64,000 nt of DNA from Ectobius pallidus (Eukaryota; Arthropoda; Insecta; Blattodea; Ectobiidae), in the NCBI GenBank assembly GCA_964059195.1, contig CAXKWD010000013.1, positions 24,652,611 to 24,716,610 of the forward strand, read 5' to 3'. A program made the translations under genes and the position numbers. Each line of letters begins with the position of its first letter. Position 1 is the stretch's first letter. Positions 1-10,235 of this stretch are shown here, in pieces. Below the pieces are notes generated by a model. It did no database searches. It had not been told where the DNA came from and saw only the letters and a program-made list of their open reading frames with translations.

Positions 1-504
1 AACTCCCTTTACGAACTGATAGCTGAACACACCCACCCAGGTTAAATACGGGAACCTCCACTTAAAAGATATAGTAACATAGAATATCTCTTAGCCTACA
101 CATCACAAACTCTAGCTATAAAACTAAGCAATCGAACGCTTATAGGCCTACATTATTTTCTTTCCTCTAACGAAGTTTTTCCTCATTGCATCTATATGAT
201 TCTATTAATAGGCTGAAGATGACTTATTTAAGTTGAAATGCATTCCTGAGATTCTGAAGAAAGCCCTAGATTTTGTCATAATATGCTAAAACTAACGAAC
301 AACATATATATATATATATATCTCAAAAAATTTACTAACACTTTGAATGAGTATAAAAACATTATTTATCAACATAGAGACAAGTTTAAAGGCTTGAAAT
401 ACAGATGTACAGATTACAGATCACACTACCATCGAGACGTAAGAGCTCACCCCCATGCAGCTTATCCAAAAGCACGGACTGGACGTAGGGGTAGCATTGA
501 ATAC

Positions 505-652
505 CCTGCGAGGGTTACGTGCACATTGGCACAGGTGCACATCGGCACAGTCGAATTTTCCTGCACATTGGCATAGTATTTTTATCTTGCAATATCATCG
601 TGCTCATCGCCACACACCCTTCGTAGGGGTGGACATAGAGACAAAGTTGGAA
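505..652 (-). repeat. SINE-like fragment, inverted partner of 966-1165
   Basis: This stretch is the reverse complement of about 1034-1170 with scattered differences. Shared phrases include GTGCACATTGGCACAGGTGC and TAGGGGTGGACATAGAGAC. It lacks the tRNA-like head seen in the partner copy, so it appears truncated at its 5' end. Confidence 0.6.
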
Positions 653-822
653 TTACATTATCGTATTGAATGCAATGGAGTTCACAGTAACTGCTAGATA
701 GACAGAAAGACAAACACTTCCTTTTATTACTATAGATACATACTGTGTACATTAATATTATAATTTTATTGTTTAGAAATCATTCATAAAGTATCTGCCT
801 GCGATTGAATGAGACTTTGAAT

Positions 823-945
823 TAACCTAACCTAATCTGATCTGATCTAACCTAACCTAACCTAACCTAACCTAACCTAACCTAACCTAACCTAACCTAA
901 CCTAACCTAACCTAACTTAACCTAACCTAACCTGACTTAACCTAT
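823..945 (-). repeat. Interstitial (TTAGG)n telomere-like array
   Basis: About 120 bp of CCTAA pentamers on the plus strand, i.e. TTAGG on the minus strand, nearly pure at about 851-915 and degenerate at both edges (TCTGA, CTTAA, CTGAC variants). TTAGG is the ancestral insect telomere motif. Complex sequence on both sides makes this an internal site and not a chromosome end. Confidence 0.9.
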
Positions 946-965
946 CTACGATAAAAACGGCCGGT

Positions 966-1165
966 TTCCTTAGCCGCGGTAGCTAAGGGGTGCTGCCTTG
1001 GAGCCGTGGTGAAGGAGGCTGTAGGTTTGAGTCTCTATGTCCACCCCTAGCCCCAACGGGTTGTGTGGCAATGAGCACGATAATATTACAAGATAAAAAT
1101 ACTATGCCAATGTGCACGAAAATGCGACTGTGCCGATGTGCACCTGTGCCAATGTGCACGACACC
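966..1165 (+). mobile_element. tRNA-headed SINE-like element
   Basis: The head at about 975-1045 resembles a degenerate tRNA gene, with a box-A-like GGTAGCTAAGGGG and a box-B-like GTAGGTTTGAGTCTC. The body contains direct repeats of CAATGTGCAC. It lies inside the palindromic mariner-like element, and an inverted headless copy lies at 505-652. Confidence 0.5.
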
Positions 1166-1173
1166 CCTGCGAG

Positions 1174-1344
1174 TTCCCCAAACCTCACGCCAATGGACTT
1201 CTTTTTATGGGGATACCTCAAGGACAGAGTTTATCGCACAAAACCAAGAACAATATTGATGCATTGAAATTGGAAATTGAAAGAAAATGTCGCGAAATTC
1301 CAAATGAACTGTGTCGTGACATATGCGTTATCAGCTTTGTCTGA
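1174..1344 (+). pseudogene. Tc/mariner-like transposase C-terminal remnant
   Basis: In the frame starting near 1176 the DNA encodes LTPMDFFLWGYLKDRVY, which matches the conserved block before the last catalytic residue region of insect Tc/mariner-like transposases (usually PLDFFLWGYLK). One base out of frame it continues as IDALKLEIERKCREIP, the usual downstream helix. The frameshift falls near 1245. The N-terminal DNA-binding region and most of the catalytic domain are absent, so this is a dead fragment. It abuts the right inverted arm, as expected for the 3' end of the transposase gene. Confidence 0.75.
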
Positions 1345-1557
1345 ACAATGACGGTCATCAATTTGAACATTGCGAACATGATTATTTACATACATGTTTC
1401 TTCTGTAATTCAAGCCTTTAAACTTGTCTCTATGCTCATAAATAATGTTTTTATACTCATTCAAAGTGTTAGTATATCTTTTTAGACACCCGGTATATAT
1501 ATATATATATATATATTATGCAAGAAGATCTTTCGAAGACTATTTACACAGTGATAA

Positions 1558-3127
1558 CACTGCCCAACAAAAAAACATTTTTTAAATGTTTCCGTCACCT
1601 CATGAGTCAATTCTTACTAATTTTGGGTTGAGAAAAACGAATATGACAAAGAAAAATTTGTATTAGCTCTAGTTTCTGAGATAAACAATAGGTGAAAGTT
1701 TTTAATTTTAAAGGATTAAGAGAAAACAGTAAATTTAACATTTATATATATTAATTACTTAATGTGCTAACAACATTAAAAGTGTGACCGTTCTTTTATT
1801 AATGACAGTTAACATCCTAAATTGATTAAAGAAAACCTACCATGGCGTTGGATCTACAGAGAATCAATAGGTGGCTTCATGAGATCTCTATCTTTTGGCT
1901 TTTCTCTTATAATTGAGTTCTGGAGCATCCCTACCGACAAACCAGCAGTAATCCACAAGCGTTGCTTCATTCCAGAGGCCCTGATATCTCCGTTCCATCA
2001 CAGAAATATCCTCATGGAACCTTTCTCCATGCTCGTCACTGACAGCTCCACAACTAGGTGGGAAAAAATTGAGAACGGAGTGGAGAAAATTAATTTTTAG
2101 GGACATGTTGCATCTGTGTTGATGGTATTTTTGTAGAAGTACTGTCACCAACTGAGTGTAGTTATCATCTCTTTTATTCCCTAAAAATCCCTTGAGAGCT
2201 TCCCAAGCTGCCTTTTCTTCCCCTTCCAAAAGTAGGTCGAACGCAGGATCCTGTACAAGTTGACGTGTTTGTGGCCCAACAGAGATGCCTTCCTTGACTT
2301 TTGCATAACTTAGTCCAGAAAATTTCTCTCTCAAATATTTAAAAGCCTGGCCTTCTTGGTTCATGCCTTTGACAAAATTCTTTATCAAACCCGTCTTGAT
2401 ATGTAGAGGTGGAATAAAAACATCTTTTGGATCCACAAGAGGCTCGAATGAGATCACTCAACTCCGATTGGCTCAATCTGTGCGCTTGATCATCTTTCAC
2501 TTCAAAATCAGGGCCATGGGATGTTGAAGGCTTGTTGAGTTCTTCTTCTTCCACACTGCCTTCATTTTCTACTTCCAACTCATAATTTTGGGTGGAGTAG
2601 GAACTGGTAAACTGTCTGAATGTGGAATAGGTTGAATAGCAGATGGAAGATTGGGTACCTTCATACCAAAATAATGTTGGTAAGCAGTCTTCACAAGAGG
2701 CGTCACTTTGCGTTTCTGTGACGAAAATGTTATTTCACCACAAATGTAACATAAATTCTTCACTAAATTTACACATTTCCGTGGCATGTTAATGTAACAA
2801 ATTTTGCTTTTTAAAACTCTCCAAAACAAAAATTCTGCACTAATTACAACAGATAATATGAAATGCACTGTCAAAACAATAGTGTTTACATTTATAATCT
2901 ACCCACAGCTAGACTACTGTTGTATTTTGACAGTTGACAAGTGTGCCAACATCCAAAAACAAATTTTCCTGAAACTGAAAATGTTGACTATAGAGAATAC
3001 AAAAGTCACTGTATCTTCAAAATAAGAGCTAATCGGTAATTTCTATGGAGATTTCTGAATTCAGCAGGTGGAAATACATAAGAATCAGCTATTTTTGAGC
3101 CCGAAACATTTTCATTGTTGGGCAGTG
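1558..3127 (-). mobile_element. TIR element carrying a conserved arthropod protein of unknown function
   Basis: The ends are inverted copies: the left begins CACTGCCCAACAA and the reverse complement of the right end begins the same. Further similarity continues inward (AATGTTTC; ATTAGCTCT) for about 100 bp with indels. TA dinucleotides lie at 1555-1556 (plus one extra A) and 3128-3129. The only recognisable coding content is the broken gene on the minus strand. This looks like a DNA transposon with internal deletions. I cannot assign a superfamily. Confidence 0.65.
1888..2787 (-). pseudogene. Deleted copy of a conserved arthropod protein, function unknown
   Basis: The start at 2787 gives MPRKCVNLVKNLCYICGEIT, an N-terminus with a CxxC pair that I recall from an uncharacterised protein family present in many arthropod genomes. 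The copy jumps abruptly from YFGMKV to PNLPSAIQPIPH, losing the segment that in other members carries further Cys/His residues. A second deletion near 2450-2460 joins SELSDLIR to EPLVDPKDVFIPPLHIK with a frame change. The C-terminal part (1888-2450) is open and keeps the family hallmarks GISVGPQ, SDEHGERFHEDI, MERRYQG and DYCW. A function is not known to me. The position between inverted repeats suggests the gene travels with a DNA transposon. I am confident of the family and of the breakage, and less sure that it encodes a transposase. Confidence 0.75.
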
Positions 3128-3444
3128 TAATCAGCTCCCAGTGCATCAAGATATTACAACACCGTACATTTACCTGCAGACTTTCTCCACCAAGACAAGG
3201 CTGTAATCTGCAACGTTAAGTATACTATAGGCCTACCGCAGTGAACTACTGTGTTTTTTATGAACTCTATTAATGCAATTTTTTAATAATATCTATCTTA
3301 TTCTGACATATCTCACAGTATATTTTTAATTTATTGCTTTTTTTACTGAGATTTATTGTTTTTAAAAGTCACTCTAACTGACTAGGCTTAATAAACCTAC
3401 TATTTATTCATAACGTTTTAACGTATATTAAACAATATCCATTT

Positions 3445-4030
3445 ATGATAAAACTCTACGTGTCTACTTCTTTACTTGAGGGTATAAGGTGGACCTTTTT
3501 ACAAACCTATAAAAATTGCAATATATACCTTACGAATAATCAAGAAGACATGAACAATAAGTTACAAACATTTCAATACATGTGTGGAACTATTAAAAGA
3601 ACACTAGGCCGTAAGACTAGAAAGAATACACAATATAATTTCTACAAAACTAAGGCTGTTTCCTGTTTAATGTATGGTAGAGAAACATGGCCCATGAGAA
3701 GAAGTGATGAAAGACGAATAGAGGGGATAGAAATGAAATTTTTACGATATGTGGCAAGCTGTACAAAACTGAATAAGAAAGAAGTACAGACGTACGCGAA
3801 TAATTGAGGATGAAGAAGCCCAATAAATAAATTAAGCAAAAGAAATTAGGCTGGTATTATCATGCCATCAGAAAGGATTCCTTATGAAATACTGATGTAT
3901 CTACCACAAGGAAGACGTTATCCTTGAAGACCCAGGACAAGATGAAGAGACTTTGAGGACGGAACGGGCTAATAAGCTCAATCCTTGCAGTTGATGATGA
4001 TGTTGATGATAATGATGATGATGAAGATTT
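3445..4030 (+). mobile_element. 5'-truncated non-LTR retrotransposon with ATG-repeat tail
   Basis: This is the 3' end of a LINE whose reverse-transcriptase tail region is encoded at 3479-3807, followed by decayed coding sequence (phrases equivalent to YLPQGRRYP and RDFEDGTG out of frame, 3895-3970). It ends in a simple repeat of GATGAT(A) at about 3990-4026, a common kind of LINE tail. Everything upstream of the C-terminal region is missing. Confidence 0.75.
3479..3807 (+). pseudogene. LINE reverse-transcriptase C-terminal fragment
   Basis: The reading frame holds GTIKRTLGRKTRKNTQYNFY followed by KAVSCLMYGRETW and the RRIEGIEMKFLRYVA block. This order is characteristic of the region after the RT palm in insect LINEs (typically LLYGSETW and EMKFLR). 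A stop at 3807 interrupts it, and the remaining C-terminus continues in another frame. The RT active-site YxDD region is not present. It is not expected to make a functional protein. Confidence 0.75.
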
Positions 4031-4417
4031 AAATTAGTGATGAGAGTTCTCGAATAAAAAAACCGGAACAATTGGAGTCTTGAAAGTCCTGGAAATATCA
4101 AGAATCGTATAAATAGTCTAATACTAAACAAATACGCCCATCTTACCATTTGTTCTGTCACTACCCACATTCTTAAGTTATATTTATTTCCCAAGTTTAT
4201 GTGCCTAGGCCTATATTATGTTTTCTTGTGAATTCATCCAATGTTTTATTCCTAATGTTCTTGTCTTCTTTGAGTAGTATTTACCCAGTATTTAGAAACA
4301 CTATTAATATTATCACTAGGCAAATGTATATTGGTAACAAATTAATGTTTGCTCTGAATATGATTTTTGTCTTTTCGGATAAGCCAGCTCGATTAAAAGA
4401 TGTGTACCATCATATTT

Positions 4418-4847
4418 ATTTTCTTTCTTCGCCTCAGTTTTACCTTCCCCGCTGTAGGACGTTTACGTGGACCATGTCGCCCAGGCTTGTCGGGAAAGGA
4501 ATTTCCTAGATCACCAATATACATTTTTGAACAAACAGTGACAAGAAGGACCCTCTTCGATGAGTGATCAGCCTAATTTACGAGACCACCTCCAAGACAA
4601 CACGAACACAGAGGACGATACACCAGTCGTACACACAGTCATGCCGAACAAGGCCCGGATGGAATGGTGAAAATCACAGCGAGATGTTATCTGGGGACCA
4701 CAAGTTCGTCAATTTTCCGGCATTCGTCTCACAGGTGGGGAAAAACCCCGAAAAATCCAGCATAGGAAACTTGTCCCGACGGAAAATCGAACACGGGCAT
4801 GCTGTGTGGGGAGAGTACACGCATCCAGTACACACCACAGCGGTGGA
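4418..4847 (-). mobile_element. SINE family 1, copy A (tRNA-derived)
   Basis: Read on the minus strand, it starts with a tRNA-like head (TCCACCGCTGTGG ... degenerate GATTTTCC box B), runs through a conserved body shared with 7567-8032, 37768-38165 and 40458-40903 (TGATCACTCAT, GTCGCGGCC-like block), and ends in GGTAAAACT and a GAAA-rich tail. This copy is the most diverged. Open frames crossing it are fortuitous. Confidence 0.8.
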
Positions 4848-4849
4848 GT

Positions 4850-5410
4850 ATCAAATATATTTGTAATAGGCGAATATTATAATTACACATTATCTGCACT
4901 GACAACGAAACTAAAAAAAAAAACAAAAAAACATATGGACAAATTAAATCCCTATAGGCCTACCTGGCACAGGTCAATATAGACCGTTCCTGCTCATTTC
5001 ATATATTGTAGTATTAAAATTATTTCCTAAAAAATACTCAGCTTCAAACAAAATTATCAGTTATTTACAAACCTAAGAAGAACCTGCCCCCCCAAAGCAA
5101 AGTAAAAAAGTTATCCGGGCTTAATCAAACAGACCTAGCTAGTAAAAATGAAAGATTTTCCTAATTCTCAAGACAGATAATTTCTTTAACATCTAACTTT
5201 CTGAAAAAAATTACATAGCCTATATACATTTTGTTAGAATGACCTACCTTTGTTTCAAGAATCAATATCAATATTCCACTAAAGAATCAAGTAACTAAAA
5301 TTGAGTGTTAAAAATCATGATGTGATGTACCGTTGAGCTCGATAAATAAACTTCTGTAATACTGCATCTTAATTTCAACTTCTTTATTTTTAATTGAAAC
5401 TAAACCGTTT
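4850..5410. other. No recognisable feature
   Basis: AT-rich sequence with an A-rich tract (4910-4935). I see no coding signal, terminal repeats or match to the other repeats in the window. Confidence 0.5.
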
Positions 5411-5896
5411 ACTGCGTCATCTATCGTAGAAGATGGCAGGACTGGTGGCATGTGGTCAGCATGCTCACCCTCTTGGCCGTTGTTGATTTATTTATGTTAT
5501 TTATTTACTTAACCTAGCGGAGTTGAGGCCATAAGGGCTTCTCTACTGCTCAGCCAATGGTAAATGCATGAAAAAAATACAAGTCAATTATAATAAGAAT
5601 TCCACTTATCTAAAACACGAAAGAAAAAAGGAAAACTAAATAAAACTGTATATTAAAATAAAATAAGTGAATACAATGTTGACAATAAGTGCTGAAAAAA
5701 TGAAATTGTTATTGATGACATTTTTGGCCGCAGTCGCTACTTCTTTATCAAGTAGAGTCTCAGTTGATCTCATGAAACTGAGTGAACCCCATTCCAGACC
5801 TCCTTACCTGAGAAAATAACCGAGTTATCGGGGATCAAACCCACACTTGCGGAGCCATAATCAGCAACGCTAATCACGATACCAAGGAGGCAGTCG
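5411..5896 (-). mobile_element. SINE family 2, copy a, split by an insertion
   Basis: The left part (5411-5482: GCGTCATCTA, AGATGGCAGGA, GTGGTCAGCATG, GGCCGTT) and right part (5735-5896: GCTACTTCTTTATCAAG, CCAGACCTCCTTACCTGAG, a GATCAAACCC box-B complement and a tRNA-like head) match the continuous copy at 51468-51728. About 250 bp of unrelated sequence separates them. The head lies at the right, so the element is on the minus strand. Confidence 0.75.
5483..5735. repeat. Dispersed repeat nested in SINE family 2
   Basis: Begins TTTATTTATGTTATTTATTT, continues ACCTAGCGGAGTTGAGGCCAT and becomes A-rich. A related copy occurs at about 12589-12745 (ACCTAGCAGAATAAAGACCAT). It interrupts a SINE 2 copy, so it inserted later. 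The class is unknown. Confidence 0.55.
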
Positions 5897-5899
5897 CTC

Positions 5900-6595
5900 T
5901 AAAGACTGAATAAAAATAAAGGCAACGGCAAGAAGAAGAAGAACAAGAAGAAGAATACGACAGCAATAACAGTGATATGAAAAGGAAAGCCATTATAGTT
6001 GTAGAAACGCAATTCAAATTTAGTACATCTCTTAAAAAGAGAATTAAGTGTTTCCTACCACTTTGTAAGAATAGTTAAAGAAACTCCAATGAAACGACCC
6101 TCTTCTATTTTTATGGGAGTCTGTACAAAAGCATAACTAGCAAGGCAAGACTCTCGGAAGGGTTTCTGGAAATGACATAATCATATTAAACAGAAGCTGT
6201 AGCTACCATATGTTTCTCATCACTACAAATCGATACAGTGTTGATGGTAATGTAGGCGGTTAGTCTGCCAGCAGCTAATATTGCTCTGATTGAAATGTGC
6301 ACATCTGTCACAAGCTGTCCTCCTCCTGACAGATAATAAGATGGCCTACAACCGGCATCAGCTGTTGGCAATACGAACTACCAATAGAAATACCATGAAT
6401 ACTGATAGATTGTTTCGTAATTTATTGAGCTTACCGAATGTTTCTTAGCAAGATAATTATTTCAAGCTAATGATAAGAAACATGAGTTCAAAATCAGTAA
6501 AACTCATCACAAGTGGAATTTGCTTAGCTAATTCCACGCGAAGAAAAATAAGTCTATTTGCAGATTTTCTTTGGTAGCAAAGAACATAAGCGTAT
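5900..6595. other. No recognisable feature
   Basis: Contains a short AAG/GAA-rich tract (5930-5960). Small open frames here have no recognisable motifs. Confidence 0.5.
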
Positions 6596-6598
6596 GTA

Positions 6599-7081
6599 AA
6601 GGCGGGGGAAAAAAAGCGGACCGACTCTTGTAGCTGGTTTCAGAGCCTTTTTCACACCAGCGTCCATGCGTATTCCTTAGGCCTGTGTAGTTGAACGAAA
6701 GCCACGCAGCTGGTTACTGCTTTCGTCTTAGTTGAATAGCTCAGGTGTTTGAGGCTCATGACCTTCATGCGAAAAGTCTCAGGTTCGATTCCCATGACTC
6801 AGTTTTTTTAATGTACCGGTATATCATAGAAATATTAATTGTCACACACACCGTAATATTTAACTACTTAATTAACAGATTAATCCCAGGAAATGAATTT
6901 TACTAGCTTACTTTCTAATGGGTGTCGAAATGGGTGGTTTCTAAATGGGTTAAGTCAAGAGTCGACACTAGAACAAATTTCAATACATTCCCTGCCATCT
7001 TGTGAATGCCGCTAGGCATGAGCAGTGGCTCATATCGTCAACTTAGATATTTTAGTCGGTCCGCTTTTTTTCCCCTACCTG
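6599..7081. mobile_element. TA-flanked TIR element with tRNA-like core
   Basis: The left end (after TA at 6597-6598) and the reverse complement of the right end (before TA at 7082-7083) share GGGGAAAAAAAGCGGACCGA followed by CT, with near-matching outer bases (AAGGCG / CAGGTA). The length is 483 bp. TA duplication points to Tc1/mariner-type transposition by a partner transposase. It encodes no protein. The internal tRNA-like unit at 6731-6802 is unusual for a MITE. Elements 28682-29464 and 59588-60355 have related ends. Confidence 0.75.
6731..6802 (+). promoter_or_regulatory. tRNA-like sequence with pol III box A and box B
   Basis: Box A is TAGCTCAGGTGTTTGAGG and box B is GGTTCGATTCC, about 45 bp apart, followed directly by a T run (AGTTTTTTT) that would terminate pol III. 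Clear cloverleaf stems are not convincing, so I call it tRNA-like and not a tRNA gene. Confidence 0.55.
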
Positions 7082-7083
7082 TA

Positions 7084-7553
7084 CATACTGGTAAGATCGA
7101 TATTTCCATTTCATTATATCATCTCTAGTACAAAGGTTAGCATGTTGCATTCTTAGGCCTAGAAATAATTATCATGACAAGAAACTTTAGGTAAACTCAA
7201 TGAAATAACGAAATAAAACACACCACAAGCGGTATTTGGGAAGAATTCTATGAGAAAACTAAAGAATCTCATTTCGAGGTTTCCTTTTATAACAGAATAA
7301 AAGTATGTGCATAAAGGTAAGATGTTCAGATTTCAATACATTCTCGAAAGCAGCGTCAAGCGGCATGAAGCCAAACTATCACATAGGCCTACCTGATTTC
7401 CCCACCAGTGTAATATACGATTCTCAATGGGCTGTTTCAAAATGTTAAGCTCATCTATTAGAGAAGAGGAATTCAAAGGAAATAGCATGACCCCTGATAC
7501 TTTGATTGGTAAGGTAATTGAGCTTAACGAATATTATTAGTCATGAGATTAAC
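7084..7553. other. No recognisable feature
   Basis: AT-rich non-coding sequence with two TAGGCCTA octamers (about 7152 and 7384). No terminal repeats or coding motifs seen. Confidence 0.5.
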
Positions 7554-7566
7554 AGCGAAATTAAAT

Positions 7567-7812
7567 GGTCTTTCTTTCCTTTACCTGAGTTTTACCTCTA
7601 TCTTTTAGGGACATTTAAGCGACCCATGCCGCCCGGGCCTTACAGGGCCGCGACCTGTTGGGAGAGGGATTATCTATGGATCATATACATACTTTTTTGA
7701 CCAGACAAGGATATGGAGGGCCTCCACGGATGAGTGATCAGCCCAATGCCGGGGCCACATCCGAGGCAACACAAACATATAGGACGACACACACCATTTT
7801 CACACACACCAT

Positions 7813-7846
<34 letters not shown>

Positions 7847-8032
7847 AATAAGGCGAGGAAGAGATGAGGTTGATAATAGTGGCCAGATTATTTGCGGGAG
7901 CCACAAGGGCCTAAAGTTATCCGACATTTCTCTCACATGTGAGGAAAAACTCCGGCAACTTGTCTCGACCAGGATTCGAACCCGAACTGTGTGAGAGGAG
8001 CGAACGCATCCCCTACGCCACAGCGGTGGAGT
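7567..8032 (-). mobile_element. SINE family 1, copy B with 13-bp target duplication
   Basis: Minus-strand element with head at 7960-8032 (CCACCGCTGTGGCGTAGGGG box A; GGTTCGAATCC box B) and GAAA-type tail at 7567-7590. It is flanked by a perfect 13-bp direct repeat, AGCGAAATTAAAT (7554-7566 and 8033-8045), the mark of LINE-dependent insertion. A CA/TG microsatellite has expanded inside it at about 7798-7845. Confidence 0.9.
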
Positions 8033-8390
8033 AGCGAAATTAAATCAAGAAAGTGAAACTGAGCACAAGTGGTAGTCAGCTAGATAATTCCAAGCGAAAT
8101 AAAAAGTCCATTATGAGATTTTCTTTAAAGGCAGTGATTTAATACAATGAAGCTATGTAATGCCGGTACTAGAGAGAAGCACTGCGTCTCTATTCAAGAG
8201 AAATGTAGTTGGCAATAAGTCGTGTGAGTGTGCATATGTCTGTGTGCTCTCCCTGACCCACTTCCCCAATAAGACCTGAACTTCCTCATGTAAAATAGTC
8301 GTTCTTAGATTGTTTCCGATGAAAATCCGAAAACTCCTTCTGTACTAATAATTTGATCAATTTTAACAACACGTAAATATACGATATTTA

Positions 8391-8768
8391 ATGTTTAAAG
8401 TTTGTGGCTATTATCCATTGTATACGAAATATGATAAACTACTGGACAATTTTGAATTCCAAGCTTTGTCACACAGAAGAGCATGTCAGTCATTAAGCTT
8501 TTTGTATAAAATAATTAATTCCCATATTGATGATACAGACCTTATAGGAAGAATGTATACATATGTACCCAGTAAAAATAGTAGATTAAGAAAACTATTT
8601 TTTACTCCTAGAGTAAACACAGACTTGCACAAAAGCTCACCAATAAACCGAACTTTGAATAGGTACAATCAAATCCACCCACATAATATAGATATATTTG
8701 GAATGAAACTTATACAATTTAATTCTACTGCAAGCCAGTTGTTAAAACTTGTTAAAAATTGTAATTGA
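8391..8768 (+). pseudogene. LINE ORF2 C-terminal fragment
   Basis: The frame reads LSHRRACQSLSFLYKIINSH, then a VPSKNSRLRKLFFTPR block and SPINRTLNRYNQ. This order (Arg-rich LxxLYK, then a VP..R..F. block, then SPINR...N) is the usual C-terminal end of arthropod LINE polymerases. About 120 residues survive with no palm motifs. The ATG is fortuitous because the frame is a truncated gene. Copy age is unknown, although the frame is still open to a natural-looking end. Confidence 0.75.
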
Positions 8769-9125
8769 TAGGAATCTTGTGTGAATATTGTTTAACTATA
8801 GTCTTATGCGTATACTTGATATTGTCAACTAACATATTTTCATTGCTTTATATTATTTATTTTTATTCTTATTACTTTTTTCTTTACATTCTTCATGCTT
8901 CCTTTCTTCTTAATCTCTCTCATTCTCTTTATTCTCTCCTATTCTCTTTACTTCTTACCTTACGTAAGTAATTATCCTAACTTTCTTACTTTCTATTATA
9001 CCTATTTCATATTTGTGTTATGGTAAGTAACTTACATGATGTATTGCTAGTCATGAACATTGTAATAGGGTGTATACCTGTAATGTTCATTCCTGATTAA
9101 ATAAATAAATAGATAAATAAATTTT
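8391..9125 (+). mobile_element. 3' end of a Jockey/CR1-like LINE
   Basis: A C-terminal coding fragment (8391-8768) is followed by an AT-rich 3' UTR and a tail of AAATA repeats (9098-9122). The 5' part of the element is missing, as is usual for LINE copies. Confidence 0.75.
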
Positions 9126-9640
9126 GCTTTTGTTTCCTTAGTGTATATAAAAGCTAGTGTAGGATCAACTGAGATTTAGTTGCTTATCCGGTGAAAGAGG
9201 CAGCCTCAAAGTCGGTCACACCTTATTTACGGGATAGACGAGCATAACTTAGTGGGCCGTGCAGCGATGGTTTGGAAACGCACTGAATGCACCGCCCGTT
9301 AAGCAATTCACTTCGCGAGAAGGACGTGGAAAAAACGCATGATACGCAGGTTGGATTCGTGGGCACCAGCACGTGATATACAGTATATATATATATCCTT
9401 CCGATTCAGATCAAGGCACTGAACGAGTTGAAAAATAACCAGGCGTTCCAGGATCGTATTGGCAAAGGATTAACACCATTAGGAGCTGGTTAATTCGGTG
9501 GATGTATGAAAATTACACTTTGCCGCCTGCAGTAGCCAGGGTACAGAGGGATTTTTCGATTATTTAGTTTTATAATGAGATATATCCTATGTTATAAAAA
9601 CACAGTTATTATAATTTATGCATATAGTACATTATATCTA

Positions 9641-9705
<65 letters not shown>

Positions 9706-10130
9706 CCGGCAATATTTGAATTCAGGCAATATACAAAATACTTAGGAATGGTATAAAATGCCAGACAATTTTTGGCAAACTATAAAATTAAGAACTTTTT
9801 AAAAATGCCTTTACACTTTTCCTAGGAATTGTCATAGGCGATACAAGCTCTGTCATTGGTGATGTATCTAAATGCAACAATTTTTTTTTAGACAAGGCTA
9901 TATTTTACGTTTCATTCATATTTTAAAAATCAGTTTTAAAGACACAAACAATTATATATGGTAATATCCTCAAAAAGTTTGAATTTTTTGTAAAGCTGGT
10001 TTTAAAATATTAATAGGCTGCTTGAGTCCGGTTTGTTGTAACACGGGTGAGTTGAATGGTACTTACAATTTATTCAAGAAGTTTGACATTTTTCAGATAC
10101 TGTTCTTTAATAGGAATGCTTGATTTCAAA
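9126..10130. other. Unassigned sequence with a long (TA)n microsatellite
   Basis: Contains a (TA)n run of about 60 bp at 9641-9702 and a shorter one near 9385. The segment 9160-9560 is more GC-rich than its surroundings, but I could not place it in a family. Confidence 0.55.
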
Positions 10131-10137
10131 GGATGTA

Positions 10138-10235
10138 ACTACCCCAGGGTCATTTTGCCACTAGAAGCTAAATGAAAATTCCCAACGATCTCATCGGGAT
10201 GCAACCCGTGACCTTCCGGTTCGTGGGGAAGTGCA
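10138..10235 (-). repeat. SINE family 5 head fragment
   Basis: CCAACGATCTCATCGGGATG and GACCTTCCGGTTCGT match the tRNA-like end of the SINEs at 17200-17512 and 49505-49800. Only the head and a little body remain. Confidence 0.55.

Larger units (their letters stand above)
304..1517. mobile_element. Palindromic Tc1/mariner-like element (foldback derivative)
   Basis: The left arm (about 304-410) and right arm (about 1394-1517) are inverted copies of each other: both read inward from a TA run through CTAACACTTTGAATGAGTAT, then a stretch ending AAGTTTAAAGGCTTGAA. The right end carries ACACCCGGTATA, a terminus typical of insect Tc/mariner elements. A transposase C-terminal remnant sits only next to the right arm. 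SINE-like copies in opposite orientation and a TTAGG array fill the centre. I infer a decayed element that was rearranged into an inverted form. The exact outer ends are blurred by the TA runs. Confidence 0.6.

Noticed and set aside
823..945. A chromosome end
   Set aside because: Complex transposon sequence continues on both sides, so the TTAGG array is internal.
1822..2100. A 92-codon plus-strand frame
   Set aside because: It is antisense to the recognisable minus-strand protein remnant at 1888-2457.
3901..4194. A 97-codon minus-strand frame
   Set aside because: It runs antisense through the LINE tail and its GAT repeat; the histidine run comes from the repeat.
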